A stretch of DNA of 64,000 bases, from NCBI GenBank assembly GCA_017993775.1, contig JAGOMA010000022.1, positions 1 to 64,000 of the forward strand, given 5' to 3'. The number at the start of each line of letters is the position of its first letter. Positions within the stretch are counted from its first letter, which is position 1. This DNA is from Chloroflexota bacterium. Lineage in GTDB: Bacteria > Chloroflexota > Anaerolineae > Promineifilales > Promineifilaceae. A program made the translations under genes and the position numbers. Under the pieces are notes generated by a model, which saw only the letters and a program-made list of their open reading frames with translations, did no database searches and was not told where the DNA came from. Positions 43,936-52,067 of this stretch are shown one piece after another.

Positions 43936-45147
43936 TTAAGCAGAATTCAGCATCTCCAGATCTGTTTCCAGATATTCGGCGGATGCAACTTGTTTTAAGC
44001 TTAAACCCAGCTGTCGCTGTTCAGGATCAATGCGGATAATGCGAACAGTCACTTCCTGCGTTGGTTTCACAACTTCTCGCGGATGATTGATGTGTTCATC
44101 TGACAGTTCAGAAATATGGATGAGTCCTTCTAGTTCGTACTCATCATGTAAGCGAGCAAAGGCGCCAAATTTAGTTAGTTTTGTGATGGTAGCAGTGGTT
44201 AGTTGGCCATCTCTATAATTTTCTTTGATCAGGGTCCAGGGATCGGACTCTAATCGTTTGATGCTGAGGGCCAGACGCTGACGTTCCTGGTCTATTTTTA
44301 GGACGAAGACGTTTACGTTGTCTCCGACACTGAGTTTTTCTGAAGGGTTGTTGATGCGCTTCCAGCTTAATTCTGATAAGTGGACCAAACCTTCAATCCC
44401 GCCGATGTCGATAAAAGCGCCGAAATCAGCCAGGTTAACCACGCGCCCTTCCCGAATGTCTCCCTCTTGAATGGACTCGAGAAGTTCACCTCGCCGTGCG
44501 TCACGGATTTCTTGTGCGGCAACTTTCTCTGAGAGAATGAGGCGGTTTTTTTCGCGGTCAGCTTCGATAACTTTGAGGTATATTTTTTTGCCAACAAGTT
44601 TCTGAAAAGGTGATGGTTCTGATTCCTTTTCCCTATTGCTGATGACGGCCTGGCGGGATGGCTGCAATTGCGAATTTGGTACGAAACCACGCAGGTGGCC
44701 TACTTTAACAAGTACGCCGCCGCGATTGTAGCCGACAATCACTGTTTCGTAGACTTCCTGGGAATTCAGTAAGTCTTCCGTGATGAGCCAATCCTGTTCT
44801 GCGGCTGCTTTGACGTATGATAAAATTGTATTACCAGATTCGTCTTCTGGGTCGACTACATAAACAGGAATTTTCTTGCCGATTTCTAAACTTGCACGTG
44901 TTTTTTCGTCGAGACCTTCTACTTCTCGACTGGTTATCACGCCTTCTGATTTGGCGCCGATATCAACCAGTATTTCATTGTTTCGGAGCTCTACAACATG
45001 GCCGTACCGAATTTCTCCGGTGACTGGCATGCTGAAATCAGTTTGTAACAAAAAATCCATGGGGTGTTCAGAAACACCACTCCCCGTTCCAATTGAGTTG
45101 CTTGCCAAGATGTTTTGCCCTCTTTCGTACCAGTTTTTAGCTGGCAT
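43936..45147 (-). CDS. rpsA: S1 RNA-binding domain protein, ribosomal protein S1-like
   Basis: A 403-residue protein with four S1 modules: EIRYGHVVELRNNEILVDIGAKSEG, the second in the LLNSQEVYETVIVGYNRGGVLV region, GDIREGRVVNLADFGAFIDIGGIEGLVHLSELS and RDGQLTTATITKLTKFGAFARLH. This matches the shorter S1 of Gram-positive and Chloroflexota lineages, which helps mRNAs bind the 30S subunit. No ACGGCCGT site is present. The ATG at 45147 lies 9 nt after a TATAAT box, so the message may be leaderless; a later Met at residue 30 is an alternative. GGTGTT/AACACC forms a small hairpin near 45060-45077 within the N-terminal codons. Confidence 0.88.
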   Translation of the reverse strand: MPAKNWYERGQNILASNSIGTGSGVSEHPMDFLLQTDFSMPVTGEIRYGHVVELRNNEILVDIGAKSEGVITSREVEGLDEKTRASLEIGKKIPVYVVDPEDESGNTILSYVKAAAEQDWLITEDLLNSQEVYETVIVGYNRGGVLVKVGHLRGFVPNSQLQPSRQAVISNREKESEPSPFQKLVGKKIYLKVIEADREKNRLILSEKVAAQEIRDARRGELLESIQEGDIREGRVVNLADFGAFIDIGGIEGLVHLSELSWKRINNPSEKLSVGDNVNVFVLKIDQERQRLALSIKRLESDPWTLIKENYRDGQLTTATITKLTKFGAFARLHDEYELEGLIHISELSDEHINHPREVVKPTQEVTVRIIRIDPEQRQLGLSLKQVASAEYLETDLEMLNSA

Positions 45148-45156
45148 TTTTCTTTG

Positions 45157-45184
45157 ATTATACTGAGTTTGATAGTATTGGCAA
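45157..45184 (-). promoter_or_regulatory. Promoter of the rpsA-clpC pair
   Basis: TTGCCA (45179-45184), 16-nt spacer, perfect TATAAT (45157-45162). The ATG starts 9 nt after the -10 box. Confidence 0.65.
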
Positions 45185-45254
45185 TATGGGTACTCTGGTG
45201 TTAATCAAGCTCATATGTAGTCTTGGAAGGGGGTTTGGGCTATGATCTGTTGTT

Positions 45255-47252
45255 GTGGTCAAGGTGAAAACACTTTCATTTCGTGGTTCTCAGGGGCTGT
45301 TTGTCTTGGCGTGGGTCCTGTTGTTGTGGGGGATCCTTTGGCTGTATGCACCAGCTTTAAAGTTTGGTTTGATTTGGGATGATCCGGAGTGGTTTGGCCG
45401 GGTTGTGGGCATTGGCTGGGGGGAGTTGTTACGGCCGTTTCCCGATTACCAGTTTTATCGTCCTGGGACGATGCTGTATAACCGCCTGTTTTTGGGCGCC
45501 GATGGGCTGCTGCAAGTGTATGCGCTGCATTGGCTGCAAATTGCCTGGCATCTGCTCAATGTAGCTTTTTTGTTTGCCCTTAGCCGGCGAATGGGGTTCT
45601 CGCGCTGGGCGGCCATGACGGCCGTTGCCCTGTTTGGCGTCTATCCTCTGTCCCAGCAAGCCATTAGTTGGGCTGCGCCGCAGCAGCCTATGGTCTTAGC
45701 CCTGCAAAACGCGGCCTGGCTGCTCTATTTGGTGAGCCGTCGGCGCAGCGGGCACTGGCTCTGGCTGGCCAGCCTGTTCATCTTTATGGTTGGTTTGATG
45801 GTACAGGAAAGCACAGCCCCATTTGGTGTATTACCGCTGGCGTTTGAAGCCGTGCTGCGGGCGCAGAAAAGCAGCCTTCTGGCTGTTTTGTTGAGTTGGC
45901 GACATCCAATCCGCAATGCATGGTTACGGCCGTTATCCTATCTATTGGTCGCCATCCTGTTTTTAGCGATCTGGTGGTTTGTGCCGCGCGAGGCCGGTAT
46001 TACCCGCGCCGGTCTCGATTGGCGGGTAAGCGCTTTTTTCCTCCAGGGTTTCGTTTTTCCAATCGTCTGGCTGAAGGGCAGCAGTCAGTTAACGGCCGTA
46101 GCCTGGTTGGCCATTTTTTCCTGCGCGCTGATCGGTTTGTGGGTTGCCGGTGTGTGGCGTGGCCGTGGGCTGCTGGCCAGCGCCGGCCTCTTGTGGGGCC
46201 TGTTGGGCGCATCACCCGCCCTGATAGGCTTGCCTTTCAGCTATGTTCAATACAGCCAACGTTTGCTTTATTTTATTGCGCCTGGGGCAGCCTGGCTGCT
46301 GGTGTGCGCCTTTTGGCCAGCGGACAACGGCCGTCGTCGGGTCATCGATCTGGGCGGGCTGGCGGTTTTGGGCGTGATTTTTGGCGGCAGCATCTGGCAG
46401 TTGGCCGGTTTTCAGGCCATGTACCAGGTTGGTACTGACCACTTGCAAGAATTGGTTGCGGAAATTGGCGGGCAGGACGGCCGTTTTCTCTTCATCAATT
46501 TCCCCGACCGTTACAGTCCGCGGGTGGAGCCTTATCCGTTTGGTTACTGGGGCGTTACTTTGGCTCCGGTTGTGGTTGATTTGGGTGAGTTCCCGGCCAT
46601 GCAGGTGGGCGGCGCGCTGCAAACGTTGTCTAAGGCAGTTCCATCCATTGATGAAGTTGCGCGCGCGGAAGGGCCTTATCAGGTGGACATGCGCGGCGTG
46701 ATTGCCCAGCCGCAGGAGATTTATGCGTTGGCCAAAGAGTATGACGCCGTTTTTCTCACCCGCTATGACGAAGCGGGCCATTTAACCTTGCAACCTGTCG
46801 GGGGTCTGGAAAAACAGGAAGGCGCTCCGTGTGTTCTGGCTCAATTTGGCCAGGACGTATGCTTGCAAAGTGTGGAAATCACCGAGCATGACGACGCCTG
46901 GGAAGTCCGGTTAGCCTGGGCTATTCAGGCGGAGTTAACGCCGTTTGTGACGGTTTTTGCGCATATTGGCCAGGTGGGGCAGCCGCCGCTGGCGCAGGCG
47001 GATGGTAATGCCTGGCGCGGCATGTTGCCTCCGCGTTATTGGCAGCCGGGCGATCTCATCATCGACGTGCGCACGATTCCCAAACCGGAGCAGATGGACG
47101 GCGTTTCTCTGCAAATTGGATTGTATGACGGTTTGTCTGGCGAACGGTTCCCGGCGTGGACGGCCGGTGGACGGCCGTTACCCGATAACGCCTATTCTCA
47201 ACTTCTCGTCCCGTCCCCTTTGGAACCGGGACAAAATAACTTACGCAACTGA
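45255..47252 (+). CDS. Polytopic membrane protein, GT-C glycosyltransferase-like
   Basis: A 665-residue protein. Residues 1 to about 400 contain about ten hydrophobic helices; the first external loop has FGLIWDDPEWFGRVVG, an Asp-rich loop as in GT39/GT83-type glycosyltransferases, followed by YRPGTMLYNRLF. Residues about 400-665 form a soluble domain with HDDAWEVRLAWAIQAE and WQPGDLIIDVRTIPKP, a beta-sandwich-like pattern often found at the end of such proteins. GTG start without a clear Shine-Dalgarno. It stands alone, converging on the MFS gene; the tandem repeat lies between the 3' ends. Sugar donor and acceptor are unknown. Confidence 0.72.
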   Translation: MVKVKTLSFRGSQGLFVLAWVLLLWGILWLYAPALKFGLIWDDPEWFGRVVGIGWGELLRPFPDYQFYRPGTMLYNRLFLGADGLLQVYALHWLQIAWHLLNVAFLFALSRRMGFSRWAAMTAVALFGVYPLSQQAISWAAPQQPMVLALQNAAWLLYLVSRRRSGHWLWLASLFIFMVGLMVQESTAPFGVLPLAFEAVLRAQKSSLLAVLLSWRHPIRNAWLRPLSYLLVAILFLAIWWFVPREAGITRAGLDWRVSAFFLQGFVFPIVWLKGSSQLTAVAWLAIFSCALIGLWVAGVWRGRGLLASAGLLWGLLGASPALIGLPFSYVQYSQRLLYFIAPGAAWLLVCAFWPADNGRRRVIDLGGLAVLGVIFGGSIWQLAGFQAMYQVGTDHLQELVAEIGGQDGRFLFINFPDRYSPRVEPYPFGYWGVTLAPVVVDLGEFPAMQVGGALQTLSKAVPSIDEVARAEGPYQVDMRGVIAQPQEIYALAKEYDAVFLTRYDEAGHLTLQPVGGLEKQEGAPCVLAQFGQDVCLQSVEITEHDDAWEVRLAWAIQAELTPFVTVFAHIGQVGQPPLAQADGNAWRGMLPPRYWQPGDLIIDVRTIPKPEQMDGVSLQIGLYDGLSGERFPAWTAGGRPLPDNAYSQLLVPSPLEPGQNNLRN

Positions 47253-47263
47253 AATTCGTGATT

Positions 47264-47287
47264 GGAGATTGGAGATTGGACCAATCT
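47264..47287. repeat. GGAGATT heptamers joined to palindrome AGATTGGACCAATCT
   Basis: Two GGAGATT heptamers run directly into the 15-nt palindrome (47273-47287), linking two repeat families seen separately elsewhere in the window. Confidence 0.75.
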
Positions 47288-47310
47288 GTAAGCACCCAAA
47301 TGAGTCATCC

Positions 47311-47573
47311 TCCGGATAAATGGTTGCTTCACCGGGATAAGTCGTTCCGACACGGGAGAAATGGTTGCTTCGCCGGGAGAAATGGTTCCGACGCGGGAGA
47401 AATGGTTGCTTCACCGGGAGAAATGGTTGCTTCACCGGGAGAAATGGTTGCTTCACCGGGAGAAATGGTTGCTTCACCGGGAGAAATGGTTGCTTCGCCG
47501 GGAGAAATGGTTCCGACGCGGGAGAAATGGTTGCTTCACCGGGAGAAGTCGTTCCGACGCGGGATAACTGGTT
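47311..47573. repeat. Tandem repeat, 20-21 bp unit, about 13 copies
   Basis: Contiguous units of GGGAGAAATGGTTGCTTCACC (21 bp) with two recurrent variants: a CGCC ending and a 20-bp form GGGAGAAATGGTTCCGACGC. Units 5-8 are identical; the edge units are diverged (GGGATAAG, GGGATAACTGG). The array fills the gap between two converging genes and ends at the MFS stop codon. No spacers, so it is not CRISPR. Confidence 0.92.
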
Positions 47574-48766
47574 TAGCGCGGCGGTTGACGTCGCAGAACC
47601 GCGAGTAAAACGCCAAACACAACGGCCGTGCCCAAAACCCCCACGCCAATCGCCGCCATGGCCAGATAAGGCCCGGTAAGGTCGAATAACTGCCCTACCA
47701 ACCAGGGCAGCGTCATCCCGCCCAGGCTGGCGCCGGCAAAAAACCAACCGGTCGTTTTCCCGGTCACCGGCATATTGCGTTCCGCCATAGCCAGCGTCGT
47801 GGGGAAAATTGGGGCCATCGAAAAGCCCAGGCCAATTGTGCCCAGCCACATCGCCCAGGCGGCCGCCGGAAACAAAAGCAGTACGCCCACACTCAGCAAG
47901 CTCCCGACAATTCCCAGGGCGATGATTTTGCGCGGCCGCAGTCGATTCGCCAGCGGCACGGACAATAACCGCCCCACAGTGAGCGATCCCCAAAATGTTG
48001 ATGTGAGGTAAGCGGCCATGGTGATTGTGGCCAGGTTGGCTCTAACGGCGTAGGTGTAAATCCAACCGCCGAAACTGGTTTCTGCCCCGACGTAGAGGAA
48101 GAAGAATAGGGTGATCAGGCTGACTAGCAGATAGTTGGGCGGGGCTTCGCGGGTAACGGCCGTTTTAACCGCTGGTCGTGGGCTGCGCTGAGGCAAAATC
48201 CACACCGCCGCTGGGAGCATTATCAGCGCGAGCAGCCAGTAGGCATAGGTAATGTCGCCGCTGCGCAAAATGGCCTGGGCGACGACTATTGGAGAAAGAA
48301 GCGCGCCCAGTCCGAAGAAAAAATGCAGGCCATTCATGTACGGCGCTACGTTGGTGTGGTGCAGCCAGGGCAGCATGGTGTTCGTGCCGACATCCAGCAT
48401 CGATTCCGAGATGCCCAGCAACAGGATGACCAGCACCAGCAGCCACAGGAGCGAAATGGTTGGCGTGAGGGCAATGGTGAGTGCCATGCCCAGTAAGCCA
48501 GCCGCCAGCACCGGATGGCCGGGCAGCCGGTCGTAGATGCGCCCGCCGGCCAACGCGCCAATCAAAAAACCAACGGATCGGGCTGAAAAGAGAATGCTGA
48601 TCTGGCCGAGCTGGGTATTCGTGTTTTCGGCCAGGCCGGGGAGCGTAGGTCCAATCACCGAAGCTGCCAGACCGATACATAAAAAGCCGGCATAATAGCC
48701 GATGGTTTTTAGCAGTTTTTCGCGTTGTGTGGCTATGGGTGGCTGTGGAGTGGTAGATGCGGTCAT
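47573..48766 (-). CDS. MFS transporter (sugar/FucP-like)
   Basis: A 397-residue twelve-helix major facilitator. GFLIGALAGGRIYDRLPGHPVL is the loop 2-3 motif, and MLDVGTNTMLPWL with NGLHFFFGLGALLSP resembles the Glu/Asn-rich helices of FucP and the MFSD4 glucose transporter group; the substrate is therefore probably a sugar or small metabolite. The start overlaps the glutaminyl cyclase stop (ATGA). It is the last gene of the long surface operon. Confidence 0.85.
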   Translation of the reverse strand: MTASTTPQPPIATQREKLLKTIGYYAGFLCIGLAASVIGPTLPGLAENTNTQLGQISILFSARSVGFLIGALAGGRIYDRLPGHPVLAAGLLGMALTIALTPTISLLWLLVLVILLLGISESMLDVGTNTMLPWLHHTNVAPYMNGLHFFFGLGALLSPIVVAQAILRSGDITYAYWLLALIMLPAAVWILPQRSPRPAVKTAVTREAPPNYLLVSLITLFFFLYVGAETSFGGWIYTYAVRANLATITMAAYLTSTFWGSLTVGRLLSVPLANRLRPRKIIALGIVGSLLSVGVLLLFPAAAWAMWLGTIGLGFSMAPIFPTTLAMAERNMPVTGKTTGWFFAGASLGGMTLPWLVGQLFDLTGPYLAMAAIGVGVLGTAVVFGVLLAVLRRQPPR

Positions 48767-49683
48767 GAGGTGGGTTCCAGTATGAGTTTGATTTCAAATA
48801 ATTTGGGCCACCATTTGCCGGTGACAAAGAGGCGGTCCTGGGCGGCGTCGTAGGCGATGCCATTGAGGACGTCGGCGGGTTGGGTGAGGTCGGTGGGGTT
48901 GAGCAGGCCAGTCAGGTCAATCCAGCCGACGACTTGCCCGGTTTGCGGCGAGATACGGGCAATGGTGTTGGTTTGCCAGATGTTGGCCCAGATTTCGCCG
49001 TTGATATATTCCAATTCGTTTAGTTGGCCGACTGGGCCGTTTTGGTCGTGGACCTGGATACGGCCGTTTTCCGCCAAATTCTCCAGGTCCAGAAAACGTA
49101 TCACATCTGTGCCGTCACTCATGATCAACCGTTGGTCATCGTGGGTCAATCCCCAGCCTTCGCCGGGATATGAAAAACTACCCAGGGGCGCGAAGGTTGC
49201 CAGATCGTAGATAAAACCAACCCCAGATTGCCAGGTTAGCTGGATCAGGCGGTCTTGCCAGATGGTGATGCCCTCGCCAAAATATTCGGCGCCGAGGTCG
49301 CGCTGATGTATCACGCTGCCAGTTTCCAGATCGGTGAGGCGGATGGAAGAGTAGCCGTTGCGCCCTGTCCCTTCGTAAAGGACGCCGCGGTGAAAAACGA
49401 GTCCCTGGGTAAATGCGTTGGAATCGTGGGGATAGGCCTGGATGATTTGATAGGTGTAGGTAGGGGCCTGGGTGGACGAAACGGCCGTATTGGCGCCCTG
49501 GGTCGGAGTAACCGGCGGAAGCGCGGTGGCAGTTGGTAGGGGCGATGGACTGGCTACGGCCGTGGCTACGGCCGTAGGTGCGGCCGTGGGGAACGGTGCG
49601 GGAATGTGGGCGGTGGCGCACGCCGTAGAAAATCCAATCAAGAGCAGCCAGCAGGCCAGCAGCAAACGTTTAAAAGATGACAT
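48763..49683 (-). CDS. Glutaminyl-peptide cyclotransferase, lipoprotein
   Basis: A 306-residue lipoprotein (signal ending FSTAC), Thr/Pro-rich linker to about residue 70, then a five-bladed propeller of the plant-type glutamine cyclotransferase family: YPHDSNAFTQGLVFHRGVLYEGTG, YFGEGITIWQDRLIQLTW, PGEGWGLTHDD, LNELEYINGEIWANIWQT, VLNGIAYDAAQDRLFVTGKWWPKLFEI. It converts N-terminal Gln to pyroglutamate, capping and protecting secreted proteins. Fits the surrounding cluster of exported proteins and proteases. Coupled to the MFS gene. Confidence 0.93.
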   Translation of the reverse strand: MSSFKRLLLACWLLLIGFSTACATAHIPAPFPTAAPTAVATAVASPSPLPTATALPPVTPTQGANTAVSSTQAPTYTYQIIQAYPHDSNAFTQGLVFHRGVLYEGTGRNGYSSIRLTDLETGSVIHQRDLGAEYFGEGITIWQDRLIQLTWQSGVGFIYDLATFAPLGSFSYPGEGWGLTHDDQRLIMSDGTDVIRFLDLENLAENGRIQVHDQNGPVGQLNELEYINGEIWANIWQTNTIARISPQTGQVVGWIDLTGLLNPTDLTQPADVLNGIAYDAAQDRLFVTGKWWPKLFEIKLILEPTS

Positions 49684-49686
49684 AAG

Positions 49687-51093
49687 TCAGGTGGTACTCT
49701 CTTTTTGCACGGCCGTGGCGGCGCGTTCTTGCAGTGTTTGCCGCACGGCCTGAATATCAGCCGGTACACTTTTGCGGGCGCCATAGTAGCAGAGACCCGC
49801 AGGGATGGCGAGCAACTGAAAAATCGCCAAACCCAGCCCATAATTATTGGGCGGCGGAAAATGCTGCGTGAGCGCCGCCAAAACCAGCCCAGTTAACCCA
49901 ATGCTGACGGCTTCGCCGACGGCGCGTACAACGCGGGTAATGCCTAAAACCGTGCCCCGGTGTTCGGGTAAATTTACGTCGGTGATCAGGGCGGCCCAAT
50001 TTGGACCATCGACGGCCAGCAGGGCCATGGCGATAAAGGCGACCAAAAACAAGGCCAGGACGGAGGTATTGGTAAACAACAGCATCAGCACCGACCACGA
50101 CAACTGGACCACAGTGCCGTCTGGCGGCAGCGTTACGCCGCGAATAGGCATGAAGAAGGTGAGGATAAAAAAAGGCACTGAACCGATTATGCCGATCATG
50201 GCTAACTTGGTGCGGCCCTGAGGGTCATTCTTTTGCCAGCGGTCGCCCAGATAGCCGGCATAAATGCCAAACAAAATCCCCGTGCTGAACAAGATGACAA
50301 ACAAATTGCCCACTACAGTGGAAACTTCCAGAGAATAGCCCAGCGCCTGAACGCGCGCGATGGCCCATCGTGGAACCCAAATGGTTGAGCCAAAAGACAG
50401 CGTGGCAAACATGAGCTGAAGCGAAAGCCAAATGTTGGAGCGACGGGCAAAAATGTGCCGAATGTCGGCGCGGTTGATTTGGTAATCGTAGCTGCCGCCA
50501 GCGGCGAACAGGGGCTTGAGGTCTGGCTCGGACTGGCCGCGGCGCGGTTCGTCGGCGAAGAGGTAGAGAAACGCAAAGAGGAAGCCCAATCCGGCAATGA
50601 CCCAGAACGGCCGTCGCCAATCCCCAGCGCCTAATGTTCCGGCCAGGGCTGCGCCCAGCGCCGCCCCAAGTGATTGCGAGATGCCCCATACGCTGAGCGC
50701 TAAACCGCGCTGTCCAGCCGGGATGACATCGCTGATGACGCTAAAACCTACGGACGCAATCGAGCCAACGCCGACGGCCGTTACCATTTGGCTGGCGATA
50801 AATTGTGGAAATGTGCGCGCCAGACTGGTGACAATCATGGCCGCGCCCCAGAGCAGCGTGCCGCCCAAGAGCAGTTTGTGGCGGTTGCTGCGGTCCCCCC
50901 GATAGCCCCAATATGCAGCGGAAGCGGCGGCGATGAGCAGGTAAACGGCCGTCACTACCCCCAGGGCCGCTTCATTGGCCTGAAATTCACGGGCAATGAT
51001 GGCGTATAGCGGGGGCAGCACCCCGGCGGCGGCGTTATCCAACGAAGCCAGGCCAACAAACACCAGGAATGTAAATGTGGATGATGTACGCAA
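49687..51093 (-). CDS. MFS transporter (Spinster/drug-efflux-like)
   Basis: A 468-residue major facilitator with twelve helices. YWGYRGDRSNRHKLLLGGTLLWGAA is the loop 2-3 motif, and GVGSIASVGFSVISDVIPAGQRGLALSVWG is the helix 4-5 region of the Spinster-like subgroup. The start is TTG placed directly after the TAA of the preceding gene, so re-initiation is likely. Substrate unknown. Confidence 0.85.
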   Translation of the reverse strand: MRTSSTFTFLVFVGLASLDNAAAGVLPPLYAIIAREFQANEAALGVVTAVYLLIAAASAAYWGYRGDRSNRHKLLLGGTLLWGAAMIVTSLARTFPQFIASQMVTAVGVGSIASVGFSVISDVIPAGQRGLALSVWGISQSLGAALGAALAGTLGAGDWRRPFWVIAGLGFLFAFLYLFADEPRRGQSEPDLKPLFAAGGSYDYQINRADIRHIFARRSNIWLSLQLMFATLSFGSTIWVPRWAIARVQALGYSLEVSTVVGNLFVILFSTGILFGIYAGYLGDRWQKNDPQGRTKLAMIGIIGSVPFFILTFFMPIRGVTLPPDGTVVQLSWSVLMLLFTNTSVLALFLVAFIAMALLAVDGPNWAALITDVNLPEHRGTVLGITRVVRAVGEAVSIGLTGLVLAALTQHFPPPNNYGLGLAIFQLLAIPAGLCYYGARKSVPADIQAVRQTLQERAATAVQKESTT

Positions 51094-51990
51094 TTACCAG
51101 AATCGCCGACTGAGGAAAAAGGCGGCGACCGCCAGACCCATAGCCGCGCTGGCGCAGGGCAGCGCGGCCACACCGCTGGCGTTGTCGTCCAGGGGGACGG
51201 CCGTTGCTTCTGGCGTGGCTTCTTCAGTGGTATCAACCGATTCAGCCTCGGCAGCTGTGGGCACGACGGATGTTGCCGTGGCGGGTGGCAGAGCCGGCTT
51301 GGTTGTTGGGCTGGCGGTGGCTGTGGTTTGGGGTACGGCCGTTTGTGTGCTGGTTGGTCGTGGGGTGGCGGTTTGGGCTGGTGGGGTGGCGGTAGGCATA
51401 GAGGTTGGGCAGTTGGGAACGGCCGTAGGCTGCCACGGCGCGCCGGCGGTGGGCGTTTGCCCATTATTGGCCGGGGCGGCCACGATGGGCACATCGCCGG
51501 TGTAGCCATGCACCACGACAACTTCATTGGCTATCCAGCCGGTCTGGCCGTTGGCCAGCACAATCAACCACCAGGGAGCATCGCCGGCGCGCCCGGCGAT
51601 GGGCCGCACTTCCAAATAGACAAGTTGGTCAACTGATGGGTAGGTGGTTCCCGGACCAGATCGCACCAGTGTGTTGCCGCGTGTTTGCACGGTCGGCGGC
51701 GTGCCGCAAGCCGAAGCCGTCGGCAAGAAGCCGCCGACGGGCGTGGCTACCAGGGTGACCGGAATGGGGGTGTTGGTTGGGGGAAGCGTCGGCGCTTCTG
51801 TAGCCTGAGCCGTTGGCGGCGGGTTGTCTGGCGGCACGTCTGTGGGCGTTGGGGGGGCGGGGGTTGGCGTGCGGGTGATGCGTGTTTGGGCAAATGGGCT
51901 GGCGGCGTGGCTGATGTTCTGACGTGGAACGTAAACGATCAGCAGCGTGAGCGCAAACAAGGAAAGAAGAACAAATAATCGGCGTAACAT
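51094..51990 (-). CDS. Surface SH3b-domain protein with C-terminal anchor
   Basis: A 298-residue protein with signal peptide, Thr/Pro linker, one SH3b domain at about 97-160 (RGNTLVRSGPGTTYPSVDQLVYLEVRPIAGR, WWLIVLANGQTGWIANEVV), a second long Thr/Ala/Pro linker rich in TAV, and a C-terminal hydrophobic helix ending SRRFW (MGLAVAAFFLSRRFW), a positive-tailed anchor. SH3b domains bind peptidoglycan or protein targets. The stop abuts the TTG start of the MFS gene. Confidence 0.82.
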   Translation of the reverse strand: MLRRLFVLLSLFALTLLIVYVPRQNISHAASPFAQTRITRTPTPAPPTPTDVPPDNPPPTAQATEAPTLPPTNTPIPVTLVATPVGGFLPTASACGTPPTVQTRGNTLVRSGPGTTYPSVDQLVYLEVRPIAGRAGDAPWWLIVLANGQTGWIANEVVVVHGYTGDVPIVAAPANNGQTPTAGAPWQPTAVPNCPTSMPTATPPAQTATPRPTSTQTAVPQTTATASPTTKPALPPATATSVVPTAAEAESVDTTEEATPEATAVPLDDNASGVAALPCASAAMGLAVAAFFLSRRFW

Positions 51991-52067
51991 AGGTAATTAC
52001 CTTTGGAAATTGATGGTGTGTTTGTCCATGGAATGATGCGTATGGCCAGCAAGCTGGCGGCATCTGA

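Noticed and set aside
47311-47573. Possible CRISPR array
   Set aside because: Units are contiguous with no unique spacers and no cas genes are nearby; it is a plain tandem repeat.
47241-47993. 250-codon minus-strand frame with repeated PFLPVKQ units
   Set aside because: It is the translation of the 21-bp tandem array joined to an out-of-frame part of the MFS gene; no start signal or homologous domain supports it.
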